Assembly: GCA_017304475.1 (NCBI GenBank)
Contig: JAFKKV010000012.1
Coordinates: 248,001 to 312,000 of the forward strand
From: Hyphomicrobiales bacterium
Lineage (GTDB): Bacteria; Pseudomonadota; Alphaproteobacteria; Rhizobiales; Phreatobacteraceae
Direction: 5' to 3'
Length of the DNA stretch: 64,000 bases
Part shown: positions 34,752 to 43,305 of the stretch, piece by piece
How the letters are laid out: each line of letters starts with the position of its first letter
Numbering within the stretch: the first letter of the stretch is position 1
Program-made: the position numbers and the translations under genes
The notes under the pieces: generated by a model
Databases searched by the model: none
What the model was told of the DNA's origin: nothing
The model's input: the letters and a program-made list of their open reading frames with translations, nothing else

Positions 34752-35306
34752 ATGCGCCCGATCTTCTGGTGTTTTGTTTTATTTGCACCGATGACTGTAT
34801 CTTCCGCTGCGATTGCGCAGCCGGCTTACACGTCGGAGCAGATCATCGAACGTTTTTCCGGCGCCGGGCGTCCGGCCGCGCCCCTTCCTCTCGGTCAGAG
34901 CCGGGGCCTGGGCAGCACGCGCGCGGTCTGCGTGGGAACCGAGGCGGAATGTGGCCGGCCGGCCAGCCCGTCGCCGAGCTTCGACCTGATGGTCAATTTC
35001 GGGCTGGACTCCGACCGGCTGACGCCGGAGGCCCGGCGCAATCTCAATGAATTCGCCCGGGCGCTGCAGGATCCCCGGCTGACCGTGCTGAATTTCCAGG
35101 TCGAGGGCCATACCGATGGCCGCGGCAGCGATGACCACAACATGGATCTGTCGCGCCGCCGCGCCAGCGCGGTGGTGAACTATCTCGAGGGCCGCGGCGT
35201 CGATCGCTCGCGGATCGCCGCGCGGGCGCTCGGCAGCAGCCAGCCCCGGACGCCCGACCCGATGGATCCGACCAACCGGCGCGTGGAGACGCGCCTGGCG
35301 CAATAA
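34752..35306 (+). CDS. OmpA-family peptidoglycan-binding protein in the T6SS cluster
   Basis: A 184-residue exported protein. A signal peptide (MRPIFWCFVLFAPMTVSSAAIAQ, cut after AQ) is followed by a short linker and an OmpA C-terminal domain at about residues 75-184 with VEGHTDGRGSDDHNMDLSRRRA, the peptidoglycan-binding signature, and TDPTNRRVE-like ending (PMDPTNRRVETRL). It is soluble in the periplasm or loosely bound to the wall. It heads the operon with tssA 93 bases downstream. It may help to anchor or open the wall for the T6SS; this is inferred from location. Confidence 0.85.
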   Translation: MRPIFWCFVLFAPMTVSSAAIAQPAYTSEQIIERFSGAGRPAAPLPLGQSRGLGSTRAVCVGTEAECGRPASPSPSFDLMVNFGLDSDRLTPEARRNLNEFARALQDPRLTVLNFQVEGHTDGRGSDDHNMDLSRRRASAVVNYLEGRGVDRSRIAARALGSSQPRTPDPMDPTNRRVETRLAQ

Positions 35307-35399
35307 CCGACGCATCGAGCAGCCCGTCGCGCCCCCGGCGCCGACGGTGATCCCAGTCGGGCCGAGCGCCCCCTGCGCAGCATTGGATGAGTTGAGGAC

Positions 35400-36806
35400 A
35401 TGAGCGCCACCGATTACGCAAAATTCGCGGCGCCCATTTCCGAGGATGACCCATGCGGTCCCGATCTCGATGCGCTGGCCGATGACGACCACCTGAACTT
35501 CCTGGCGCGCGTCGAGGGCGTGCTGCCGCCGGTCTTCTCGGAGTTCGATCGGACGACCATCGATTTCGGTGTCGAGACCAAGGCGGCCGCCGGCCTGCTC
35601 GCCCGCTCGCGCGATCTGCGCGTGCTGGTCGTGCTGGCCAAGCTCGTGATCCTCGACCGGCAGCTCGGCGATTTCGCGGCGGTGGTCGAGGTCATGGCGG
35701 ACCTGCTCGAACAGCAATGGGAAACCGTGCACCCCGCGCCCGAGGCCGGGGACGTCGAGCTGCGCCGCGGCATCCTGATGGCGCTCGACGACATGCCCCA
35801 TACGGTCATGCCGCTGCAATCCGTTCCCTTGTTCGAGTCGCGCAATCTCGGCAGCCTGTCCTATCGCAGCCATCTGGTGGCGAGCGGCGCGACGCCGCCG
35901 CGCGACAATGAGAGCGTGTTCGAGCCGAGCGCCGTCGGCACGGCGCTGGAGCGGGCCGAACTCACCGAGCTTCAGGCCGGCCACGCGGACCTGATCAGGC
36001 TGGAGCGTGGCCTGGCACGCATGGCGGTGAGCTTTGCCACCCATCTCGGACAGGGGCGCGATCTCGCGATCCCGAAGCTGCGCAAGCTTTCCGGCGATCA
36101 GGCCGCCTGGCTCGGCGCCGAACTGCGCCGACGCGATCCCGGCCGTGAGATCGACGGGGCCTCGCCGGCAGCGCCGGCCGACGAGTCCGCGCTTGCGCCG
36201 GTCGGCAGCGTCACGGATCACGGCCAGGCGGCGGCGGCGCTGGACGCCATCGCCCACTATCTCGCCCGGCAGGAACCCTCCTCCGTCGGCCTCCTGCTCG
36301 TGCGGCAATGCCGGCAGCTTGCCGGCATGTCGTTTCTCGAAGCGTTCAGGACATTGGTTCCCGACTCCGTCCAGGCCGCCAGCATCCGCGTCGGCCAGGC
36401 CTCGGGTTTCAACATCCCGATCGAGCGCCTTGCGGCCTTCGAGACGGTGGACGCGTCCGGTGGCGATCATGGCGAGGCGGGCTTCGGCGAAGCCGATACC
36501 GCTTTTGCCGAAGCCGGCTTCCCCGACGAGACGCCCGACGAGGCGGAGCCCGCGCCGGCCGAGACCAGCGATATCGCTGTCGCCGCGGCACCGCCCGCGG
36601 TGCAGCCGGCCGTCATCCGCCTGCGGTCGCGCGGCGAAGCGAACGACCTGATGGCCCAGGTCGCGCAATTCTATCGCGCCATGGAGCCGTCCAGCCCGCT
36701 GCCGCTTCTGCTCGACCGCGCCCGCGGCCTGGCCGGGCGCGATTTCCTGACCATTCTCGAAGAAATGCTGCCTGCATCGCATCTTCGCGCGAGCAGCGAC
36801 GAATAG
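35400..36806 (+). CDS. tssA: T6SS protein TssA with doubled C-terminal module
   Basis: A 468-residue TssA. The N-terminal ImpA_N domain runs from about residue 10 (ISEDDPCGPDLDAL, WETVHPAPEAGD, the typical signature near residue 110). The C-terminal module with the pattern A...YLxxxEPSS...LL...R.L....F...L.P occurs twice: at about 274-335 (IAHYLARQEPSSVGLLL) and 410-465 (VAQFYRAMEPSSPLPLLL), separated by an acidic linker. TssA primes and coordinates tail-tube and sheath growth at the baseplate. GAGGAC lies before the ATG. The protein is longer than the usual 340-370 residues because of the repeat. Confidence 0.9.
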   Translation: MSATDYAKFAAPISEDDPCGPDLDALADDDHLNFLARVEGVLPPVFSEFDRTTIDFGVETKAAAGLLARSRDLRVLVVLAKLVILDRQLGDFAAVVEVMADLLEQQWETVHPAPEAGDVELRRGILMALDDMPHTVMPLQSVPLFESRNLGSLSYRSHLVASGATPPRDNESVFEPSAVGTALERAELTELQAGHADLIRLERGLARMAVSFATHLGQGRDLAIPKLRKLSGDQAAWLGAELRRRDPGREIDGASPAAPADESALAPVGSVTDHGQAAAALDAIAHYLARQEPSSVGLLLVRQCRQLAGMSFLEAFRTLVPDSVQAASIRVGQASGFNIPIERLAAFETVDASGGDHGEAGFGEADTAFAEAGFPDETPDEAEPAPAETSDIAVAAAPPAVQPAVIRLRSRGEANDLMAQVAQFYRAMEPSSPLPLLLDRARGLAGRDFLTILEEMLPASHLRASSDE

Positions 36807-36894
36807 ATCCGCGTTCCCGCGCGGCTCGATCCCGTCCTGTTCGTCCCACCGGAGGATTTCTCCAGCATTCAGAACCCGAGAGAGGGGACATGTC

Positions 36895-37413
36895 ATGAGT
36901 GATAGTGGCCAGAAGTTCATTCGCCGCAATCGCAAGCCGCGCGTGCACATCACCTACGAGGATCCCTACAATTCCGAGAAGCTGGTCGAGCTGCCCTTCA
37001 TCATGGGGGTCCTGGCCGATCTCTCGGGCAATGCGTCGACGGTCGAGAAGCCGGAGGTGGCGCAGCGCAAATTCCTCGACATCGACATGGACAATTTCGA
37101 CAAGCGCATGGCCGCGATCAAGCCGGGCCTGGCCTTTCGCGTCGCCAACAAGCTCGGCGACGAGAGCGAGAAGCTCGGCGTCAATCTCGAATTCAAGACG
37201 ATGGACGACTTCAAGCCGACGGCGGTCGCACGCCAGGTGCCGGCGGTGGCCAAGCTGCTCGAAGCCCGCGAGCAGCTGAAGAACCTGCAGCGCTACATGG
37301 ACGGCAAGGTGGGAGCGGAAAACCGCCTGAAGGAACTGCTCTCCGATCCCGCGCTGATGGCCGCGCTGCGTGACCGCGCCGCCATTGCGGGCCCTTCCGG
37401 CGACCAGGAATGA
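36895..37413 (+). CDS. tssB: T6SS contractile sheath small subunit TssB
   Basis: A 172-residue VipA/TssB protein, standard length. It starts MSDSGQKFIRRNRKPRVHI and contains LPFIMGVLADLSGN and the DIDMDNFDKRMAAIKPGLAF block that is conserved in the family. Together with TssC it builds the contractile sheath around the Hcp tube. It has a strong GAGAGGGGAC ribosome-binding region and stands 48 bases before tssC, as in most T6SS loci. Confidence 0.96.
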   Translation: MSDSGQKFIRRNRKPRVHITYEDPYNSEKLVELPFIMGVLADLSGNASTVEKPEVAQRKFLDIDMDNFDKRMAAIKPGLAFRVANKLGDESEKLGVNLEFKTMDDFKPTAVARQVPAVAKLLEAREQLKNLQRYMDGKVGAENRLKELLSDPALMAALRDRAAIAGPSGDQE

Positions 37414-37461
37414 GCCGGTCGCCAGCCTGCAGCGAATGCACCGATTTGAAGGGGTTAGACC

Positions 37462-38955
37462 ATGGCCAATGAACATCAGAAAGTCGCAACCGAGCCGGGT
37501 GCCGCGACACGCGATGTCGACGAGTTCGCTTCGCTCCTGAAGCAGAGCTTCAAGCCGCGCAACGAGCGCGCCGCTAGCGAAGTCGAGAGCGCGGTGGCCA
37601 CCCTGGTCCGCGAGGCGCTCGCCGACCAGTCGCTGGTCAAGACCGACGTGCTCGACACGATCGACGAGATGATCGCGCGGCTCGACGAGAAGCTCTCGGC
37701 GCAGGTGAACGAGATCATCCATGCGCCGGAATTCCAGAAGCTCGAAAGCTCCTGGCGCGGGCTGAACTATCTGGTCTTCAATTCCGAGACCGACGCCACG
37801 CTGAAGATCAAGTTCATGAATGTCGGCAAGACCGAGCTGAACAACAATCTGCGGAGCTATCCCGGCGCGCGCTGGGATCAGAGCCCCTTGTTCAAGCAGG
37901 TCTACGAGCAGGAATTCGGCCAGCTCGGCGGCGAGCCTTTCGGCGCCATGGTGACCGATTATCAGTTCTCGCACGAGGCGGTGGACATCCAGCTGCTGCG
38001 CAGCCTGACCAAGATCGCGGCGAGCGCCCATTGCCCGCTGTTCTCGGCGGCCCACCCGACCTTGATGGGTATGGACAGCTGGACCCAGCTGTCGGATCCG
38101 CGCGACCTCTCGACGATCTTCGAGACGCCGGACTATGCCGCCTGGAAGAGCCTGCGCGATTCCGACGATGCGCGCTATCTCGGCCTGTGCCTGCCGCGTG
38201 TGCTGTCGCGCCTGCCTTATGGCGCCAAGTCCGACCCGGTCGAGGAGTTCGGTTTCGAGGAAGAGACCGATGGTCACGACGGCAACAAATATGCCTGGAT
38301 GAGCGCGGCCTATGCGATGGCCACCAATGTCAACCGGGCCTACAAGGAATGGGGCTGGTGCACGCGCATCCGCGGCGTGGAATCGGGCGGCGAGGTGATC
38401 AACCTGCCGGTCCATACCTTCCCGACCGATGACGGCGGCATCGACCTGAAATGCCCGACCGAAATCGCCATTACCGACCGACGCGAGGCCGAGCTCGCCA
38501 AGTCCGGACTGATCCCCCTGATCCACCGGAAGAACTCCGACAAGGCGGCGTTCATCGGGGCACAGTCGGTCTACCGGCCGAAGAAGCGGATGACCGACGA
38601 GGCGACCGCCTCCGACAACCTGTCGTCGCGGCTGCCCTATATGTTCGCGGTGTCGCGTTTCGCCCATTACCTGAAATGCATGGTGCGCGACAAGATCGGC
38701 TCGACCAAGGAGAAGACGCAGCTCCAGCGCTGGCTGAACGACTGGATCAATCTCTATGTCGATGGCGATCCGACCAATTCCTCGGAGGAGACCAAGGCGC
38801 GCCGGCCGCTGGCGGGCGCCTCGGTGGAGATCATCGAGAACGAGGAGAACCCCGGCTATTACTACGCCAAGTTCATGCTGCGCCCGCATTACCAGCTGGA
38901 AGGCATGGATATCGGCCTGAGCCTCGTGTCGCGCCTGCCGGCCAAAGCAAGCTGA
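37462..38955 (+). CDS. tssC: T6SS contractile sheath large subunit TssC
   Basis: A 497-residue VipB/TssC protein of normal length. Visible family blocks are HAPEFQKLESSWRGLNYLV near residue 90, SPLFKQVYEQEFGQLGGEPF, the FVFSHEAVD-like region (YQFSHEAVDIQLLR) and the C-terminal PFKLVRARLEV-equivalent AGASVEIIENEENPGYYYA. It forms the sheath with TssB and is recycled by ClpV. Only one tssC is present, unlike Agrobacterium which has two. Confidence 0.96.
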   Translation: MANEHQKVATEPGAATRDVDEFASLLKQSFKPRNERAASEVESAVATLVREALADQSLVKTDVLDTIDEMIARLDEKLSAQVNEIIHAPEFQKLESSWRGLNYLVFNSETDATLKIKFMNVGKTELNNNLRSYPGARWDQSPLFKQVYEQEFGQLGGEPFGAMVTDYQFSHEAVDIQLLRSLTKIAASAHCPLFSAAHPTLMGMDSWTQLSDPRDLSTIFETPDYAAWKSLRDSDDARYLGLCLPRVLSRLPYGAKSDPVEEFGFEEETDGHDGNKYAWMSAAYAMATNVNRAYKEWGWCTRIRGVESGGEVINLPVHTFPTDDGGIDLKCPTEIAITDRREAELAKSGLIPLIHRKNSDKAAFIGAQSVYRPKKRMTDEATASDNLSSRLPYMFAVSRFAHYLKCMVRDKIGSTKEKTQLQRWLNDWINLYVDGDPTNSSEETKARRPLAGASVEIIENEENPGYYYAKFMLRPHYQLEGMDIGLSLVSRLPAKAS

Positions 38956-38973
38956 AACCCATCGGGAAATCGG

Positions 38974-38996
38974 GCGCGTCGCCACCGGCGACGTGC
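38974..38996 (+). other. RNA hairpin between tssC and hcp
   Basis: GCGCGTCGCC-ACC-GGCGACGTGC forms a 10-bp stem (one G-U pair) with a three-base loop, 18 bases after the tssC stop. There is no T-run. A second palindrome GCCGGC-atatg-GCCGGC follows at 39008-39024 and a -10-like TATAGA at 39029-39034. Together they may stabilise or separate the abundant hcp message. Confidence 0.4.
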
Positions 38997-39060
38997 TTCA
39001 GCGCACAGCCGGCATATGGCCGGCCCGCTATAGATGACACGTCCACACAAGGAGGCTTTC

Positions 39061-39540
39061 ATGGCCGTAGACATGCTTCTCGAGCTTGATGGTGTGAAGG
39101 GTGAATCCGCGATCAAGACCAATGCGATCGACATCGAATCCTGGTCGTTCGGCATGAGCCAGACGGCGACGGCCCATACCGCGACCGGCGCCGGCGCCGG
39201 CAAGGCGAATGTCCAGGACATTCACGTGATGAAGAAGCTCGACTTCGCGTCGCCGACGCTGATGAAATTTTCCCTGCAGGCCCATCATATTCCGAGCGGC
39301 AAGATCATCTGCCGGAAGTCGGGCGGCCCCAAGCCGGTCGATTATCTCGTCATCGAAATGAAGAACATCATCGTGTCGTCGTCGCAGGTGACCGGATCGA
39401 ACGGCAACGACCTCGTCAGCGAGAGCCTGGCGCTCAACTTCGCGACGTTCAAGGTCACCTACAAGACCCAGAAGGCGGACCAGTCCGAGGGACCCCAGAA
39501 CGAGGTCGCCTGGGATATCGCGGCGAACAAGACCAACTGA
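39061..39540 (+). CDS. hcp: T6SS inner-tube protein Hcp (TssD)
   Basis: A 159-residue Hcp that stacks as hexameric rings to form the secreted tube and can chaperone small effectors. It starts MAVDMLLELDGVKGES and has IDIESWSFGMSQ, VQDIHVMKKLDFASP and the FKVTYKTQK strand of the family. A perfect AAGGAGG lies six bases before the ATG at 39061, the best ribosome-binding site in the cluster, in line with the high expression of Hcp. It stands between tssC and tssE with hairpins on both sides. Confidence 0.96.
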   Translation: MAVDMLLELDGVKGESAIKTNAIDIESWSFGMSQTATAHTATGAGAGKANVQDIHVMKKLDFASPTLMKFSLQAHHIPSGKIICRKSGGPKPVDYLVIEMKNIIVSSSQVTGSNGNDLVSESLALNFATFKVTYKTQKADQSEGPQNEVAWDIAANKTN

Positions 39541-39608
39541 TCGGCGCAGGCGCGGCGCCAAATTCGGCTGGCGACGGGCCGTGGGCTGCAAGGCTCGCGG
39601 CTCGCTCG

Positions 39609-39624
39609 GCGCCGGTCCCGGCGC
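39609..39624 (+). other. GC-rich hairpin downstream of hcp
   Basis: GCGCCGG and CCGGCGC form a perfect 7-bp inverted repeat about 70 bases after the hcp stop. It has no T-run, so it may act as an mRNA stabiliser or partial attenuator between hcp and the lower-expressed tssE. The rest of the 179-base gap shows nothing. Confidence 0.35.
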
Positions 39625-39719
39625 AAAGGCCGGTGCATCGGCGCAGGCGGGAGGGCAGGGCCCGCCGGCGCATGCGGTTCGCCCTCGCGTCCCGCACCAC
39701 AGGCATCAAGGGGGCTATC

Positions 39720-40286
39720 ATGGGACTTTCGCCGAGGAAGGACAGGCTCTCGCCGCCTTTGATGCACGCCTTCCGCAGCGCGCATGCCGAGCGCGTCTTC
39801 GCCAACAGGGACGTCCCCGCCGCGACCGAAGAACCGAAGCCGACCTCGCGCAACGCCTCGCGCCGGATCTCGCTGCGGCCACCGATCACGGAAGCCGCGC
39901 TCCGCCAGGAGGTGGCGCGCGATCTCTCCGACCTGGTCAACACCGTCAACCTGGAATCGGCCGTCGATCTCGAGGGCTTCGACGCGGTTCGCCGCTCGAT
40001 CCTGAATTTCGGCCTGCGCGAGGTCACCTCGCGCTTCGCCGACCAGGCGGCCGACGGCAGGCTTGCCCGCGACGTCGAGGAGGCCATTCGCCGCTATGAG
40101 CCGCGCCTCGTCGCCGGCAGCCTCAGGATCAATCAGGTCGTGCGGGTCGACGAGCCCTCGCTCAGCGTCCGCCTCGAGATCAGCGGCGACCTGTCCTGCG
40201 AGCCGGTCGACGTGCCCGTGGTGTTCATCGCCGATGTCGATGTCGACAATCGGCGGATCAATGTCAGCCGGGCGGCGGTGTCATGA
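39720..40286 (+). CDS. tssE: T6SS baseplate subunit TssE (gp25-like)
   Basis: A 188-residue gp25-like lysozyme-fold protein without enzymatic activity. The conserved ESAVDLEGFDAVRRSILNFGL stretch (family: RREI..NLE.LLNTR...SYGLPD) is split between LVNTVNLESAV and RRSILNFGLRE, and AIRRYEPRL corresponds to the typical I..FEPRL. It is part of the wedge of the baseplate with TssF, TssG and TssK. AAGGGGG lies before the ATG at 39720, which is preferred over upstream starts. It overlaps tssF by four bases. Confidence 0.9.
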   Translation: MGLSPRKDRLSPPLMHAFRSAHAERVFANRDVPAATEEPKPTSRNASRRISLRPPITEAALRQEVARDLSDLVNTVNLESAVDLEGFDAVRRSILNFGLREVTSRFADQAADGRLARDVEEAIRRYEPRLVAGSLRINQVVRVDEPSLSVRLEISGDLSCEPVDVPVVFIADVDVDNRRINVSRAAVS

Positions 40287-42247
40287 ACCGCGAATTCCTC
40301 GATCTCTATAACCGGGAACTGCTGCTGCTCTATGAGCAGGCCAAGGAGTTCTCCGAGGAATATCCCGATATCGCGCAGCGGCTCGGCGGCCTGGTCGCCG
40401 AGCGGACCGACCCGATGGTGGCCGGCCTGCTCGAGGGCTCGGCCTTCCTGGCGGCGCGCGTGCAACTGAAGATGAAGCACGAGTTTCCGGAATTCACCGG
40501 CAACCTGCTGGAACAATTGCTGCCCAATGCGCTCGCGCCGATCCCGTCGGCCGCGCTGGTGCAGATGCGTCCACGCTTCGGCGATCCAGCGTTGCGCGAC
40601 GGACGGCTGATCGAGGCCGGCGAGGCGATGGATGCCGTTCACATCGAGCGCGATCGCCAGGTCGCCTGCCGTTTCCGCCTGTCGCAGGCGACGACGCTCT
40701 GGCCTTTCGAAATCACCCGGGCGCAATATTTCGGCGCCCCGGCGCCGCTGCAGTCGATGGGCGTTCCGATCGATCGCACTGTCGCGGCCGGCCTCGTCCT
40801 GTCGCTGCGCCATCGCACGGTGGCCGATGCCGCCGAGGAGCCGGACGATGCCGCGGCGCTCGCCGAACCGCTGGCGCTTTTCGCCGGCTGCCGGATCGAT
40901 CGCCTGCCGGTCCACATTCTGGGTGCGGAAGCCGATGCCATAGGGCTCTACGAGCAGCTTTTCGCGCACCGGCAGTCCATGCATGTCCGCTTTCTCGATA
41001 CGCTCGGCGATCCCGTCATATTGCCGGCGCGCGATGTCGGGCTCAGGCAGATCGGTTTCGGCGACGACGAGCAGCTGTTTCCCGCCGATGCCAGGGCCTT
41101 CCGCGGTTTCGAGCTGCTGCGGGAGTTCTTCGTCCTCGCCCGGAAATTCATCGGCTTCGAGCTGACCGGCCTCGGCTCGATCATGCCGAAGCTGCAGGCC
41201 AAGACCGTCGACGTGATCATCGCCTTCGACGAGGTCAATCCGCGGCTCGCCGCCTTCGTCAAGCCGGAGGTCTTCGCCCTTTACGCGGCGCCGGCGGTCA
41301 ACCTGTTCGAGAAGACCACGGACCGCCTGCCGGTGAAGACCGGCTTGCACGAATATAACGTGGTTCCCGATCGCGGCCGGCCGCTGGACTACGAGCCGCA
41401 CCGGATCATCTCGGTTCACGCGCACCGGCTGGGCGGGCGGGAAAAGCTCGCGGTGCCGCCGCTCTACGGGGCGACGCTCGACGGTGCGCCCGGGGCCGAT
41501 CGGCTCGCCTATGCGGTCCGGCGGCTGCCGCGCCGGCGCACGGCGGCCGAACGGCGCTACGGCACGGCCTCCGACTATGTCGGCACCGACATGTATCTGG
41601 CGATCACCTCGCCGCTCGGCACCAGCGACGAGGACCGCTTCGTCGAGCTCTCGGTGCGGGCGTTATGCTCCAATCGGCATTTGCCGGAACTGCTGCCGGT
41701 CGGATCCGGAGGTGCCGATTTCCGCCTGCTCAACGATACCGAGCTGGAGATCGGCTGCATTGCCGGACCGACCCGGCCGCGCGAGCCGGTGGTGTCGCAG
41801 CGGCGCGGCCGCATGGAAACCTGGTCGACCGGGGCGACCGTCTGGCGGCTGCTCAACCTGTTGAGCCTCAATCATCTCGGCCTCGTCCAGGACAAGGCGG
41901 GCGGCGACGCGCGCATGCTGAAGGAGACGCTGTTCATCTTCGCCGACATTGCCGACGGCACCGCCGAGCGGCGCATCTGGGGCATCCGTTCGGTGGCCAG
42001 CCGGCCGATCGTGCGCCGCGTGCAGCGGCGCGACGGGGCGAGCGTCGCACGCGGGCTGGAGATCACCGTCACCTTCGACGAGAAGGCCTTCGAGGGCTCG
42101 GGCATCTTCCTCATCGGGGCGGTGCTCGATCGCTTCTTCGCCGAATACAGCCATCTCAACCAGTTCACCCAGACGGTCATTCGCAGCAGCGAGCGCGGCG
42201 AGGTGATGCGCTGGCCGGCACGGCTGGGCCTGAGGAGGCAGCTGTGA
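40283..42247 (+). CDS. tssF: T6SS baseplate subunit TssF
   Basis: A 654-residue TssF. The N-terminus MNREFLDLYNRELLLLYEQ with AKEFSEEYPDIAQRLG is the family signature, and EGSAFLAARVQLKMKHEFPEF follows as expected. The C-terminal part has RGLEITVTFDEKAFEG and SHLNQFTQTVIRSSERGEV. In the baseplate two TssF chains pair with one TssG. ATGA overlap with tssE and GTGA overlap with tssG indicate translational coupling. No defect is visible in this gene. Confidence 0.95.
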   Translation: MNREFLDLYNRELLLLYEQAKEFSEEYPDIAQRLGGLVAERTDPMVAGLLEGSAFLAARVQLKMKHEFPEFTGNLLEQLLPNALAPIPSAALVQMRPRFGDPALRDGRLIEAGEAMDAVHIERDRQVACRFRLSQATTLWPFEITRAQYFGAPAPLQSMGVPIDRTVAAGLVLSLRHRTVADAAEEPDDAAALAEPLALFAGCRIDRLPVHILGAEADAIGLYEQLFAHRQSMHVRFLDTLGDPVILPARDVGLRQIGFGDDEQLFPADARAFRGFELLREFFVLARKFIGFELTGLGSIMPKLQAKTVDVIIAFDEVNPRLAAFVKPEVFALYAAPAVNLFEKTTDRLPVKTGLHEYNVVPDRGRPLDYEPHRIISVHAHRLGGREKLAVPPLYGATLDGAPGADRLAYAVRRLPRRRTAAERRYGTASDYVGTDMYLAITSPLGTSDEDRFVELSVRALCSNRHLPELLPVGSGGADFRLLNDTELEIGCIAGPTRPREPVVSQRRGRMETWSTGATVWRLLNLLSLNHLGLVQDKAGGDARMLKETLFIFADIADGTAERRIWGIRSVASRPIVRRVQRRDGASVARGLEITVTFDEKAFEGSGIFLIGAVLDRFFAEYSHLNQFTQTVIRSSERGEVMRWPARLGLRRQL

Positions 42248-43068
42248 AACTGCCTGATGGACTGACCGAAACGCCTGAAATGTTCGACTTCTTCGCGGTC
42301 ATGCGCATGCTCGAGGCGGCGCATCCGGAGCGGCCGCGGATCGGCGACAGCGCCACCTTGCGCAGCGAATATGTCAGCCTCGGCCAGGATCCGTTCCTGA
42401 TCTTTCCGGCCTCCAATCTGAGCAAGGCCGAACTGACGCGCACCGGGCGCCTGCGCCTGATGGTCCGCTTTCTCGGCCAGTTCGGCCCGCAGGGCGCTTT
42501 GCCGCTCGCGGTCACCGACGAGGCCAATGGCTATGTGCTGCGCGGCGACGATGCCTTCGCCCGGTTCATCGACCTCTTCAACAATCGCTTCCTGCAGCTG
42601 TTCTACCGGGCCTGGGCCGATGTCCGACCGATCGCCCAGGCCGATCGGCCGCTGGAGGACCGGTTCAGGACCTATCTCGGCGCGTCGATCGGCCTCGGTT
42701 CGCCGAATGCCACCGGGCTCGGCTCGGTTCCCGATGCCCTGAAGCTGCATTTCGCGGGGTTGATGAGCGCGCAGGCCAAGAGCGCGTCGCGCCTGATGTC
42801 GCTGATCTCGGGCGTGTTCGGCATTCGCTGCGAGGTCGAGGAATTCATCGGCAGCTGGCAGACGCTGGAACCCGCCGACCGCAGCCGCCTCGGCGGCGGC
42901 AATGCCGGGCTCGGCACCACCTTGATGCTCGGCTCGCGCACCTACAGCATTTCCGACAAGTTCCGCATTCGGCTGTTCACCGCGACGCTTGCCGAATACG
43001 AGACCTATCTGCCGGGCAAGCCGCGCGCCGACCATCTCGACGACCTCGTCAGCTTCTATCTCGGCTAG
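42244..43068 (+). CDS. tssG: T6SS baseplate subunit TssG, truncated by an in-frame TAG
   Basis: A GTG-started frame overlapping the tssF stop (GTGA), with GAGGAGG before it. It reads 274 residues up to TAG at 43066-43068. The family blocks PEMFDFFAVMRMLEAAHP, RLMVRFLGQFGPQGALP and LFYRAW are present. The normal protein is about 330-350 residues. The same frame continues after the TAG for 64 codons and clearly encodes the missing C-terminus, including the GRLGWTSWMAP motif. The gene is therefore either a nonsense mutant, a readthrough gene or affected by a base-call error. TssG is needed for wedge assembly by family knowledge. Confidence 0.88.
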   Translation: MKLPDGLTETPEMFDFFAVMRMLEAAHPERPRIGDSATLRSEYVSLGQDPFLIFPASNLSKAELTRTGRLRLMVRFLGQFGPQGALPLAVTDEANGYVLRGDDAFARFIDLFNNRFLQLFYRAWADVRPIAQADRPLEDRFRTYLGASIGLGSPNATGLGSVPDALKLHFAGLMSAQAKSASRLMSLISGVFGIRCEVEEFIGSWQTLEPADRSRLGGGNAGLGTTLMLGSRTYSISDKFRIRLFTATLAEYETYLPGKPRADHLDDLVSFYLG

Positions 43069-43263
43069 GAGCTGGAATGGGATGTCGAACTCGCCATTCC
43101 CTCCGGCCAGGTCGCGCCGGTCAGGCTCGGCCAGGCCGGGCGCCTGGGCTGGACCAGCTGGATGGCACCCAACTGGACCGTGGCCGAGGGCACGCTGCGC
43201 ACCGACGCCCGTTTCGACGTGCATGAGAGAGCCAAGGGGCGCCCCCAGACAGCCAGCCGATGA
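43069..43263 (+). other. tssG: Remaining tssG C-terminal coding sequence after the amber codon
   Basis: In the same frame as tssG, 64 codons run from GAG at 43069 to TGA at 43261-43263. The translation ELEWDVELAIPSG, then VRLGQAGRLGWTSWMAP, matches the expected end of TssG. No in-frame ATG with a ribosome-binding site near its start would let it be made separately. Joined to the upstream part the protein would have 339 residues, a normal TssG length. Confidence 0.85.
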
Positions 43264-43305
43264 TCGCCGACCGCATGTTCAACCGGATGAACGAGGACGA
43301 AGCCG

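Noticed and set aside
41665..42243. Long upstream extension of the tssG frame into tssF
   Set aside because: The extension is Arg/Pro-rich, overlaps tssF out of frame, and the GTGA junction with GAGGAGG at 42244 is a far better start.
43069..43263. A separate small gene after the tssG stop
   Set aside because: No start codon with ribosome-binding site exists in this frame, and the sequence is plainly the missing TssG C-terminus.
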